Assembly: GCF_020037025.1 (NCBI RefSeq)
Contig: NZ_JAIQLH010000033.1
Coordinates: 1 to 64,000, forward strand
Origin: Streptomyces huiliensis
GTDB lineage: Bacteria > Actinomycetota > Actinomycetes > Streptomycetales > Streptomycetaceae
Length of the DNA: 64,000 nt
Reading direction: 5' to 3'
Of the stretch, positions 16,468-24,228 are shown piece after piece. A model generated the notes under the pieces. The model was not told the DNA's origin, did no database searches, and worked only from the letters and a program-made list of their open reading frames with translations. The position numbers were made by a program, and so were the translations under genes. How positions within the stretch are numbered: the stretch's first letter is position 1; every line of letters begins with the position of its first letter.

Positions 16468-16698
16468 GTGCCCCGGTCCCGCCCTTTCACCGTTTCCTGG
16501 GCTGCGCCCCAGACCCCCTTGTCGCGGCTTCGCCGCTCGTCCTCAATCGCCGGACGGGCTGAGAGTGCCCGCTGAGGCACGATTCAGCCCGTTGGGGGTC
16601 CCCCCTCTGGGGGAGTTTGAGGACAACCGCGCGGAGCGCGGTTTCGGGGGTCTGGGGGCTGGCCCCCAGGAAACGGTGAAAGGGCGGGACTGGGGCAC
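16468..16698. repeat. Head-to-head pair of dispersed repeats (copies B and C) forming a long inverted repeat
   Basis: A 34-base arm at 16468-16501 is the reverse complement of 16665-16698 with one mismatch. Each arm belongs to a copy of the dispersed element found at 11.9 and 47.1 kb: copy B inverted at 16468-16562, copy C direct at about 16584-16698. Copy C also has its own stem at about 16652-16669 (CTGGGGGC/GCCCCCAG). The pair fills most of the 339-base gap between precursor and transporter genes. Confidence 0.8.
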
Positions 16699-16732
16699 CC
16701 CTCTCCCCCGCAACCACGAAGGCGGTGCCCCC

Positions 16733-18412
16733 ATGACGCCCGGCGACCAGCTCCTCCTCGCCACCACGCGCCACAGCGCGGGCCGAGCCGCCACCCTCAC
16801 ACTCCTCTCCCTCGCCTCGGCAAGCGCCGCGCTCCTCCTCCCCGCCGCCCTCGGCCGCGCCGTGGACCTCCTCCTGACCCACGACAGCGGAGCCACCCAC
16901 TGGGTGGCACTGTGCGCCGCACTCCTGGCCGCACCGGCCGCCCTGGACGCCCTCACCGACCTCCTGGCAGGCACCACCACCGCCCGAGCCACAGCCTGGC
17001 TACGCCACAAACTCCTGCGGCACGCCCTGGCCACCGGCCCCCGCGCCACCGCCGACAGCCCGCCGGGAGATCTGGTCACCCGCCTCGTCGGAAACACGGC
17101 GGACGCCGGTGCCGCCCCGGCCGCCCTCGCCGCGGCCGTCGCCTCGGTGGCCGCACCGCTGGGCGGCGTCGTCGCCCTCGCCCTCATCGACCCCTGGCTG
17201 GCCGCCGCGTTCCTGGCCGGGGCGCCGCTGCTCGTCCTCCTCCTGCGCGCGTTCACCCGCGCCTCCACCGACTGCGCCGCCCGCTACCAGCGCCTCCAGG
17301 GCGACATCGCCGGACGGCTGGCCGAGGCCCTGACCGGAGCCAGGACCATCGCCGCCGCGGGCACGGCCGACCGCGAACGCGCCCGGATCCTGCGGCCGTT
17401 GGGCGGCCTCTCCCGGCAAGGCCACCGGGTGTGGCGGGTCCAGGGACGTGCCGCCGCCCGCGCCGTCACGCTCGTGCCGCTGCTGCAGATCGCGGTTCTC
17501 GCCGTCGCCGGACTGCTGCTGTCCCGGGGACGGATCAGCGTGGGCGACGTGCTGGCCGCCTCCCGGTACGCGGTGCTCGCGACCGGTGTCGGCATGCTCG
17601 TCGGGCAGCTGGGCGGGCTGGTGCGCGGCCGGGCCGCCGCCCGCCGGCTGGCCGAGGTGCTCGCCGTCCCCGCGCCGGGGTACGGGACGCGGCCGGCGCC
17701 GTCCGGCGACGGGACGCTGGAACTGCGCGGCGTCACCGCCGTCCGCGGCGACCGGACCGTCCTGCGCGACGTCGATCTCACCGTCCCGGGCGGCACGTCG
17801 GTGGCCGTCGTGGGCCGGTCCGGGACCGGCAAGTCCGTGCTGGCCGCGCTCGCCGGGCGGCTCGCCGACCCGGACGCGGGAACCGTCGCGCTGGACGGCG
17901 TCCCCCTCCCGGAGCTGAGCCACGACGCGCTGCGGCACTCCGTCGGCTACGCCTTCGAACGGCCCGCGCTGCTCGGCGGCACGATCGGCGGCACGATCGC
18001 CTTCGGCGCGGCCGATCCGGGGCACGACGCGGTGACCGCCGCCGCCCGGGCGGCCTGCGCGGACGGCTTCGTCCGGCGGCTGCCGGAGGGGTACGCGACG
18101 CCGTGCGCCTCGGCGCCCCTGTCCGGCGGCGAGACCCAACGCCTCGGCCTGGCGCGGGCGTTCGCGCACGCGGAACGCGTCCTCGTCCTCGACGACGCCA
18201 CCTCCAGCCTGGACTCCCCCACGGAACGCGAGGTCGGCCGGGCGCTGCTGCACGACGTCGCCGCCCGCACCCGGCTGATCGTCGCCCACCGCGCGTCGAC
18301 GGCCGCCCGCGCGGACCGGGTCGTCTGGCTCGACGACGGCCGGGTGCGGGCGGCCGGGCCGCACGCGGAGCTGTGGCGGCTGCCCGAGTACCGGGCGGTG
18401 TTCGGTGCCTGA
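16733..18412 (+). CDS. ABC transporter, fused permease-ATPase (RamA/AmfB-like)
   Basis: The 559-residue half-transporter has a six-helix membrane domain (about 15-310) and a C-terminal ATPase. Walker A is GRSGTGKS near residue 360, the signature is LSGGETQRLGLARA, Walker B is VLVLDDATSSLD and the switch His is in LIVAHRAST. The Q-loop region reads SVGYAFERPALL, where the usual Gln appears replaced. The ATG at 16733 has AAGG about 10 bases upstream; longer upstream frames run through repeat DNA and are not used. With the next gene it likely forms a heterodimer exporting the lanthipeptide. The stop overlaps the next GTG by 8 bases. Confidence 0.9.
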   Translation: MTPGDQLLLATTRHSAGRAATLTLLSLASASAALLLPAALGRAVDLLLTHDSGATHWVALCAALLAAPAALDALTDLLAGTTTARATAWLRHKLLRHALATGPRATADSPPGDLVTRLVGNTADAGAAPAALAAAVASVAAPLGGVVALALIDPWLAAAFLAGAPLLVLLLRAFTRASTDCAARYQRLQGDIAGRLAEALTGARTIAAAGTADRERARILRPLGGLSRQGHRVWRVQGRAAARAVTLVPLLQIAVLAVAGLLLSRGRISVGDVLAASRYAVLATGVGMLVGQLGGLVRGRAAARRLAEVLAVPAPGYGTRPAPSGDGTLELRGVTAVRGDRTVLRDVDLTVPGGTSVAVVGRSGTGKSVLAALAGRLADPDAGTVALDGVPLPELSHDALRHSVGYAFERPALLGGTIGGTIAFGAADPGHDAVTAAARAACADGFVRRLPEGYATPCASAPLSGGETQRLGLARAFAHAERVLVLDDATSSLDSPTEREVGRALLHDVAARTRLIVAHRASTAARADRVVWLDDGRVRAAGPHAELWRLPEYRAVFGA

Positions 18413-20333
18413 GCCGGGCCGTACGCCGTCGACCGCCCGGCAGGGGCTGCGGTTCCTCGCCGCCCGGCGGGCAGCCCTGGCCCGGCTCGCCGGCTGGTCG
18501 GTCCTGGAGGCCGGCCACACCTTCACCTTGGGGTACGCGCTGGCCCGGGCCCTGGACCGGGGCTTCCTCGCCGGCCGGGAGGCCACCGGCCTCGGCTGGC
18601 TCGGCCTGGCGGCCCTGGCCGTCCTCGCCGGGGCGTACGGCACCGGGCGCACCTACCGCGCCACCGCCGACCTCGTGGAGCCGCTGCGCGACGGCCTCGT
18701 CCGGCGCGTGGTCGGCCGGGCGCTCGTGGACGGCGACGGCGCGGCGGTCTCCCGCCTCACCCACCAGGTGGAGATCGCCCGCGACACGTTCGCCGGGCTC
18801 GTGATGGTCTCCCGCTCCTTCGTCTTCACGGCCGGCGGCGCGCTGGCCGGACTGTGCGCCCTGGCGCCCGCCCTGCTGCTGGCCGTGGTGCCGCCGCTGC
18901 TGCTGGGGCTGCTGCTCTTCCTGCTGACGCTGCGGGTCCTGGCCCGCCGCCAGGAGGCGGTACTCGTCGCGGACGAGGCGCTCGCCCGCTCCCTCGACGA
19001 GGTGGCCCGCGGTCTGCGCGACATCACGGCGGGCGGTGCGGAACGGCGCGTGGCCGCCGCGACCGGCGCCCTCGTCGACGCCGAACGGGACGCGGCCCGC
19101 GCCCTCGCCCGCTGGTCCGTCGTCCGCGTCGCCGCCCTCGCCCTGGCCGGCCGCCTCCCGATCGTCCTCCTCCTCGCCCTGGCCCCCTGGCTCCTGGACC
19201 ACGGCGCCACCCCCGGCGCCTTCGTCGGCGCCCTGGCCTACGTGACCCAGTCCCTCCTCCCGGCGGTCCAGGAACTCGTCCACGGCCTGGGCGCGAGCGG
19301 CGCCCGACTGGCCGTCGTCATACGCCGGTTGACGGCGGGGACGGGGAGCGGCACCGGGCGGCCCGACGGCCCCGGGCCGGGCAGATCCACGGGGAAGGCA
19401 GGCGCGGCCCCGGACGCAGCGCCGCGCGAGTGCGCGCCCCACTCGCCGCACCCCTCCCTCACCCCCGCCCTGGAATTCCGCGGCGTCACCTTCGCCTACG
19501 GACCGCACGCCGCCCCCGTCGTCCGGTCGCTGGACCTGAGCGTCGCGTCGGGGGCGCGGCTCGCCGTCGTCGGGCCGAGCGGGGTCGGGAAGTCGACGCT
19601 GGCCGGGCTGGCGGCCGGGCTGTTGGTGCCGGCCGGGGGCGAGGTCGTCGTCGGGGGGCTGCCCGCGCGGGGGGCGGCGGCGCGGGCGGGGCGGGTGCTG
19701 ATTCCGCAGGAGGCGTACGTGTTCTCGGGGACGCTGGGCGAGAACCTGGGCTATCTCCGGGCGGATCCGGTGCCGGAGGACGAGTTGTGGGCGGCCGCGG
19801 AGGCCGTCGGCATGGGGGAACTGGCCGAGCGGCTCGGCGGGTTCGGGACGGTCGTGGCGCCCGCGGGGCTCTCGGCGGGCGAGCGCCAGTGGATCGCGCT
19901 GGCCCGGGCGTACCTGTCGCCGGCGCCGCTGGCGCTGCTGGACGAGGCGACGTGCCACCTCGACCCGGCCGCCGAGGCCCGCGCCGAGGACGCGTTTGCC
20001 CGGCGGCCGGGCGGGACCCTGGTCGTCGTCGCGCACCGCGCCGCGTCGGCGCTCCGCGCTGACCGGGTGCTGGTGATGGACGGGCCGCACACGGTGTGCG
20101 GGGAGCACGCGGAGCTGCTCCGCGTGTCCCCGCTGTACCGCGATCTGATGGCGGACGCGGACGCCGGGGGCCCGTCAGACCCAGCCGGCTCCCTGGGCGA
20201 CTCTTATCGCGTCGACCCGGTTGCGCGCGCCGGTCTTCCGGGTGATCGCGCACATGTAGTTGCGCACGGTGCCGTGCGACAGGTGCAGGCTGCGGGCGAT
20301 CTCCCCGACGCCGGCGCCCTCGGCGGCGAGTGA
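18405..20333 (+). CDS. ABC transporter, fused permease-ATPase (RamB/AmfA-like)
   Basis: The 642-residue half-transporter starts at a GTG overlapping the previous gene by eight bases, so the two are coupled. It has a membrane domain with several strongly hydrophobic helices (about 30-300), a Pro/Gly-rich linker (about 310-350) and an ATPase with GPSGVGKST (near residue 390), LSAGERQWIALARA, LALLDEATCHLD and VVAHRAAS. The signature is degenerate (LSAGE), as is common for one half of a heterodimer. The frame runs 159 bases into the 3' end of the convergent regulator gene. Homology to exporters ends at about RDLMADADAG, so the last ~55 residues are antisense read-through of the regulator's HTH-coding DNA. 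Confidence 0.87.
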   Translation: MPEPGRTPSTARQGLRFLAARRAALARLAGWSVLEAGHTFTLGYALARALDRGFLAGREATGLGWLGLAALAVLAGAYGTGRTYRATADLVEPLRDGLVRRVVGRALVDGDGAAVSRLTHQVEIARDTFAGLVMVSRSFVFTAGGALAGLCALAPALLLAVVPPLLLGLLLFLLTLRVLARRQEAVLVADEALARSLDEVARGLRDITAGGAERRVAAATGALVDAERDAARALARWSVVRVAALALAGRLPIVLLLALAPWLLDHGATPGAFVGALAYVTQSLLPAVQELVHGLGASGARLAVVIRRLTAGTGSGTGRPDGPGPGRSTGKAGAAPDAAPRECAPHSPHPSLTPALEFRGVTFAYGPHAAPVVRSLDLSVASGARLAVVGPSGVGKSTLAGLAAGLLVPAGGEVVVGGLPARGAAARAGRVLIPQEAYVFSGTLGENLGYLRADPVPEDELWAAAEAVGMGELAERLGGFGTVVAPAGLSAGERQWIALARAYLSPAPLALLDEATCHLDPAAEARAEDAFARRPGGTLVVVAHRAASALRADRVLVMDGPHTVCGEHAELLRVSPLYRDLMADADAGGPSDPAGSLGDSYRVDPVARAGLPGDRAHVVAHGAVRQVQAAGDLPDAGALGGE

Positions 20334-20783
20334 CAGCACGGTGAGCTCACGGCGGGTGAGCGGGATCTCGGAGGCCTCCAGGAAGCCGAAGCCGAGGGAC
20401 TCGTCGATGTAGCGCTCGCCTTTGGCGACGTGCCGGATGCCCTCGACCAGCCGGTCGGGCGAAGCGTTTTTGCTCAGGTACCCCAAGGCTCGCTCCTCGT
20501 ACGCGCGGCGCAGCGGCCCCGGCCGTTCCGCGGTCGCCAGGGCGAGCAGGGCCGGACGCGCGTCCCCTGCGGCACATCCGCCCGACAGCTCACGCAGGCC
20601 CGGTCCCGCCGCGTGCGGGCTGTCCATGTCGACGACGCAGACGCGCGGCCGTACCGTCCGCGCGGTGAGGACCGCGCGGCGCCAGGGCGCGGCGTGCACC
20701 TCGAACTCCGGTTCTCTTCCGATCAGTTCCATGAGGGCGGTGCGCAGCAGCGAGGTGTCGTGCACCAGGAGAACTCGAATCAC
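20175..20783 (-). CDS. RamR/AmfR-like LuxR-family response regulator
   Basis: The 202-residue product has a receiver domain followed by a LuxR-type helix-turn-helix. The receiver shows VLLVHDTSLLRTAL (one Asp of the usual acidic pair is His), the phospho-acceptor candidate in VCVVDMDSP, Thr in LLALATAE and the conserved Lys in ALGYLSKNAS. The HTH reads LTRRELTVLSLAAEGAGVGEIA and then SHGTVRNYMCAITRKTGA. GTG 20783 is chosen because the receiver strand begins there (VIRVLLVHD) with GGGA upstream; a longer frame from 20837 adds 18 unlikely residues. RamR and AmfR activate the synthetase operon, and this gene sits convergently at the end of that operon. Confidence 0.88.
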   Translation of the reverse strand: MIRVLLVHDTSLLRTALMELIGREPEFEVHAAPWRRAVLTARTVRPRVCVVDMDSPHAAGPGLRELSGGCAAGDARPALLALATAERPGPLRRAYEERALGYLSKNASPDRLVEGIRHVAKGERYIDESLGFGFLEASEIPLTRRELTVLSLAAEGAGVGEIARSLHLSHGTVRNYMCAITRKTGARNRVDAIRVAQGAGWV

Positions 20784-21092
20784 GGATCCCGTCCCACCCT
20801 TCCCGTTTCCCCCCGTTGTGCGTCTTGCTCGGGGCACGTCAACAATTCATACCGGCGTGTGCCACGGTCACGGGCGGGGATCACTGACCCGCTGGGGGCG
20901 CAAGGGCGCACAACTTCCGCCACGCGCGCCCCAAGTTCACTCGAACGCGCCTGCCGGAACTCTTGAAAGAGCAGTATTTCCCCCGGTCCGTCAAGGCCGT
21001 GTGGTTCGCCGACACCGGTTTCCCCGAAAAACGGTGCGGCAGTCGGGGCGGATGGGGAAGCCGTGATTCCGAGTAGAGAGGGGGGACGCGCC
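20784..21092. other. Intergenic region upstream of the RamR-like gene
   Basis: These 309 bases hold no gene I can support. They include the presumed promoter of the minus-strand regulator and the end of the methyltransferase unit. No clear promoter pair or hairpin stood out. Confidence 0.4.
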
Positions 21093-21863
21093 TCAGGCGC
21101 CCGTGAAGCGGGCCAGGACGTACAGGGCGGGCCCGGACAGGTCACCGTCCGAGGTATCGGCGGAATCGACGGCATCCGTGTCGTCGTACATGGCGAGCAC
21201 CCTGAACCCGTGCTCCGCCAAGTGGTGCTCCAGCTCCATCGGATACAGCAGCCGGAACCGCACGTGGTCCGTCAGCGGCTCCCGCCCCGCGACGCGCCAC
21301 AGCCGCCTGCGGGTGAGGAGCTGGTGCCGGCGGTCGAGGGTGTACGTGGCCTCGGCGGTGGCGGTGAAGGCGGGGGCGGCGAGGGTGAAGTGGCGCTGGA
21401 ACGCCGCCTCCTCGGGGTCGGCCAGCGGGTTGGGCACGTGCACGAACAGCAGCGCCCCCGGCCGGCAGTGGGCGGCGAAGGTCTCCACCGCGCGGGACAC
21501 GTCCGCGTTGGCGTGCAGGTTGGACAGCGCCCAGCCGAAGCAGGTGACGGCGTCGAAGGTCCGGCCCAGGCGCAGGCTCCGCATGTCGCCGACGCGGTAG
21601 TCGGGCCCCGGCCGCCGCTCGCGGGCGAAGGCGAGCATGTTCTCCTGGCAGTCGAAGCCTACGCAGTCCACCCCCGCCTCGGTGAAGTAGGCGACGTGCC
21701 GGCCGGTGCCGCAGCCGGCGTCGAGCAGCGTCCGGACGCCGCCGGGGGCGTGCGCGGCGAACAGCCGTTCGCAGAACCGGGGGATGTCCTTCTCCGTCCC
21801 CGGGTACATCTCCTCGTACAGCTCCGGATGGTCGTAGAGCAGGTTGCTCAGCAGAGGGTCCAT
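21093..21863 (-). CDS. Class I SAM-dependent methyltransferase
   Basis: The 256-residue product has the class I methyltransferase fold. The SAM motif I is LLDAGCGTGRHVAYF, followed by VGFDCQENMLAFAR (motif II) and FDAVTCFGWALSNL. The C-terminal half contains TLDRRHQLLTRRRLWRVAGRE, a pattern seen in small-molecule methyltransferases of secondary metabolism. The start at 21863 (MDPLLSNLLYDHPE) is preferred because GGGAGAGG lies five bases upstream; ATG 21893 has no ribosome site. It follows the ATP-grasp ligase by 43 bases on the same strand, so the two are probably one operon. The methyl acceptor (N, O or C) cannot be read from sequence. Confidence 0.87.
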   Translation of the reverse strand: MDPLLSNLLYDHPELYEEMYPGTEKDIPRFCERLFAAHAPGGVRTLLDAGCGTGRHVAYFTEAGVDCVGFDCQENMLAFARERRPGPDYRVGDMRSLRLGRTFDAVTCFGWALSNLHANADVSRAVETFAAHCRPGALLFVHVPNPLADPEEAAFQRHFTLAAPAFTATAEATYTLDRRHQLLTRRRLWRVAGREPLTDHVRFRLLYPMELEHHLAEHGFRVLAMYDDTDAVDSADTSDGDLSGPALYVLARFTGA

Positions 21864-21906
21864 CGCTGCCTCTCCCACGGCGGTGCCTGTCATGCGGCGG
21901 CGCCAC

Positions 21907-23166
21907 TCACACGGCGGTGCCGCCTGGTTCGGTGTCGAAGACGATGCGCGCCGCCAGCCCGGCCACCAGCGCGTCGAGGGCGTCCGCGTCCGGCGCGGCG
22001 GCGACGAAGACCCCGGGCCGGGAGTACGAGTCCCGGGCGGGCCCGATCACGTCCCCCGGCGCGACGCGGAGGTGGGCCGCCAGCACGGCCGGGTGCCGGC
22101 GCACCTCGTCCCAGCCGCGGACCGCGCGCAGCCGGCCGGGCGGCGCGAGCGGGAACTCGGCGCGGGCCGCGCCGGACGCGGCGGGCACGGGGGCCGGGGC
22201 GCGACCGAGCAGGTCGTCGATGAGGGTGCCGTACAACTCCAGCCCGGGGCGGGTGTGTTCGACGAGGGCGTGGATGTAGTCGCCGCCGCCGCGGTCGTGC
22301 AGCTCGCCGAGGACGACACCGTCCGGGGTCACCCAGAACTCGACGTGGAAGATGCCCCGGGTGACGCCGACGGCCGTGAGCGCGCGGGCGACCGCGTCGG
22401 CCGCCACCTCGGCCGTCGCCTCGTCCAGCCCCGCGGGCACCCGCTGGCTGGTCTCCACGAACCCGTCGCCGGTCCCCTTGCGGGTGAGGGCGAGGACGCG
22501 GGGGACGCCGCCGACGAGGACGCCCTCGGCGGAGTACTCGGCACCTTCGACGAAGGTCTCCACGAGGAAGCCGGCGGACGCGGGGAGCGCACCCATGGCA
22601 GCCGGCAGTGACCCGAATTTGCCCAGTGCCTCCGGGAGTTGGTCCGGACGGTCGATCCGGGAGACGCCGATGCCGGCCAGCCCGTCGCGCGGCTTGACGA
22701 CCCACGGGCCGGGAGGGGTCGCGCGCAGGAAGCGCTCGGCGTCGGCGAGGTCCGCGCAGAGCGCGGTGCGCGGCTGGACGAAGCCCGCCGCGCGCAGCCG
22801 GTCGCGGCACAGGTCCTTGTTGCGGACCCGCCGGACGGCCTCGGGGTCATTGCCCGCGATGCCCAGCTCGCGGGCGATCACCGCGGCGGGGAGGACGGAC
22901 AGTTCGCGGATGGTGGCCACCGCCGAGACGGCGGGCCGGCCGGCCGCCCAGGCCCGGCAGGCGCCGGGGTCGTGGACGTCGAGCGGCAGCACGGCGTCGT
23001 AGCGGGCGAGCTCGTCGGGCGTGGCCGTCCGCAGGTTGCCGGGGGTGTCGGCGCCGGTGAGGGCGAGTCCGCGGCGCCGGGCCTGCTCGCACAGCCGCCG
23101 CAGCTGGTCGCGCGCCCAGGGCGTCAGGGCGGTGCAGCCCAGGACGAGGAGCGTCTCCTCCGTCAT
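21907..23166 (-). CDS. ATP-grasp amino-acid/peptide ligase (paralogue 2)
   Basis: The 419-residue product is the sister of the ligase at 6032-7315, with the same order of blocks: LLVLGCTALTPWARDQLRRL, ATIRELSVLPAAVIARELGIAGND, WVVKPRDGLAGIGVS, GFLVETFVEGAEYSAEG, ELHDRGGGDYIHALVEHTRP and a final RIVFDTE. It should form an amide bond through an acyl phosphate. It is followed by the methyltransferase gene and preceded, 182 bases away, by the dimethylargininase-like gene. That places it in the NRPS neighbourhood, where it may add or trim an amino-acid unit outside the assembly line. The main difference from paralogue 1 is near the Mg site (ELHDRGGGDY instead of EFHCRGGGDF). Confidence 0.84.
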   Translation of the reverse strand: MTEETLLVLGCTALTPWARDQLRRLCEQARRRGLALTGADTPGNLRTATPDELARYDAVLPLDVHDPGACRAWAAGRPAVSAVATIRELSVLPAAVIARELGIAGNDPEAVRRVRNKDLCRDRLRAAGFVQPRTALCADLADAERFLRATPPGPWVVKPRDGLAGIGVSRIDRPDQLPEALGKFGSLPAAMGALPASAGFLVETFVEGAEYSAEGVLVGGVPRVLALTRKGTGDGFVETSQRVPAGLDEATAEVAADAVARALTAVGVTRGIFHVEFWVTPDGVVLGELHDRGGGDYIHALVEHTRPGLELYGTLIDDLLGRAPAPVPAASGAARAEFPLAPPGRLRAVRGWDEVRRHPAVLAAHLRVAPGDVIGPARDSYSRPGVFVAAAPDADALDALVAGLAARIVFDTEPGGTAV

Positions 23167-23348
23167 GCCGACCGGTACTCCTCCCCGTCCACGGAAGGTG
23201 CCGACGGGCGGGCCGCGGTGCGGGTCACCGTGCGGTCACCGGACGCGCCGTCGGGCAGGGCCCTACGAGTATGCGCACCCGCCGGGTGCCTGCCAACCAC
23301 AGGCGTCCGGCGGGCGCGTCGGAGGGGCGGGAAGCGGCCAGCGGGCGG

Positions 23349-24176
23349 TCAGCCGGCCGCCGGGCGGAGCTCCAGCGTGCAGCACTTGACGCTGCCGCCG
23401 CCCTTGAGCAGCTCGGCCAGGTCGACGCCGACCGGCTCGAACCCGCGGGCGGCCAGCCGCTCGGCCAGCCCGGTGGCGGCCTCGGGCAGCACGACGTGCA
23501 GGCCGTCGCTGACGGCGTTGAGGCCGAGCACCGCCGCGTCCTCGGCGGTCGCCAGCACGGCGTCCGGGAAGAGGCGTTCGAGCACGGCCCGGCTGCCGGG
23601 GGTGAACGCGCCCGGGTAGTACATGACCTCGTCCGGGCCGAGGACCGCCAGAGCCGTGTCGAGGTGGTAGTAGCGCTCGTCCGTCAGCTCCAGGCTGACG
23701 ACCGGGCGGCCGAAGAACTCCTGCGCCTCCGCGTGCGACTCGGGCGCGCTCCGGAAGCCCTTGCCCGCGAGCACCCAAGCGCCGGTGACCAGGAAGTCGC
23801 CCTCGCCCTCGTTGACGTGCACCGGGTCCAGCGTCTCGGTGTACCCCCGGGACCGGAACCAGTCCAGGTAGGCGGGGCCCTCCGCGGCCCGCTCGGCGTT
23901 CCGGAAGCGGGCGCCCAGCACCTTGCCGTCGACGACGGTGGCGCCGTTGGCCGCGTAGACCATGTCGGGGAGGTCCGGCAGCGGCTCGATGACGTCGACG
24001 CGGTGGCCGAGCCGGAGGTAGAGGTCCCGCAGGTCCTCCCACTGGGCCACGGCCAGGTCCGTGTCCACGGGCTTGGCGGGATCCATCCAGGGGTTGATGG
24101 CGTAGGTGACACGGAAGTGGGTGGGCGGGCACATGAGGTAGTGGCGGGGGCGGGCCGTACGGGGTGTGGCGGGCAT
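23349..24176 (-). CDS. Dimethylargininase / amidinohydrolase family protein
   Basis: The 275-residue product belongs to the guanidino-modifying superfamily (DDAH, arginine deiminase, amidinotransferases), hydrolysing or transferring the guanidino group of arginine-like substrates through a thio-enzyme intermediate. The catalytic triad candidates are visible: the acidic residue in NEGEGDFLV, His in RYYHLDTALAVLG and the nucleophile Cys near the C terminus in GGSVKCCTLEL. The N terminus (MCPPTHFRVTYAINPWMDP) is typical of the DDAH-like subgroup. It lies 52 bases downstream of the NRPS gene ending at 24229 on the same strand, so it probably acts on an arginine-derived precursor or product (citrulline- or ornithine-forming). 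Exact chemistry is not determined. Confidence 0.82.
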   Translation of the reverse strand: MPATPRTARPRHYLMCPPTHFRVTYAINPWMDPAKPVDTDLAVAQWEDLRDLYLRLGHRVDVIEPLPDLPDMVYAANGATVVDGKVLGARFRNAERAAEGPAYLDWFRSRGYTETLDPVHVNEGEGDFLVTGAWVLAGKGFRSAPESHAEAQEFFGRPVVSLELTDERYYHLDTALAVLGPDEVMYYPGAFTPGSRAVLERLFPDAVLATAEDAAVLGLNAVSDGLHVVLPEAATGLAERLAARGFEPVGVDLAELLKGGGSVKCCTLELRPAAG

Positions 24177-24228
24177 GGTGTGCTCCTCGGTGGGGGTTTC
24201 TCGGGGTTCCGGTGACGGGGGGGCTCGC

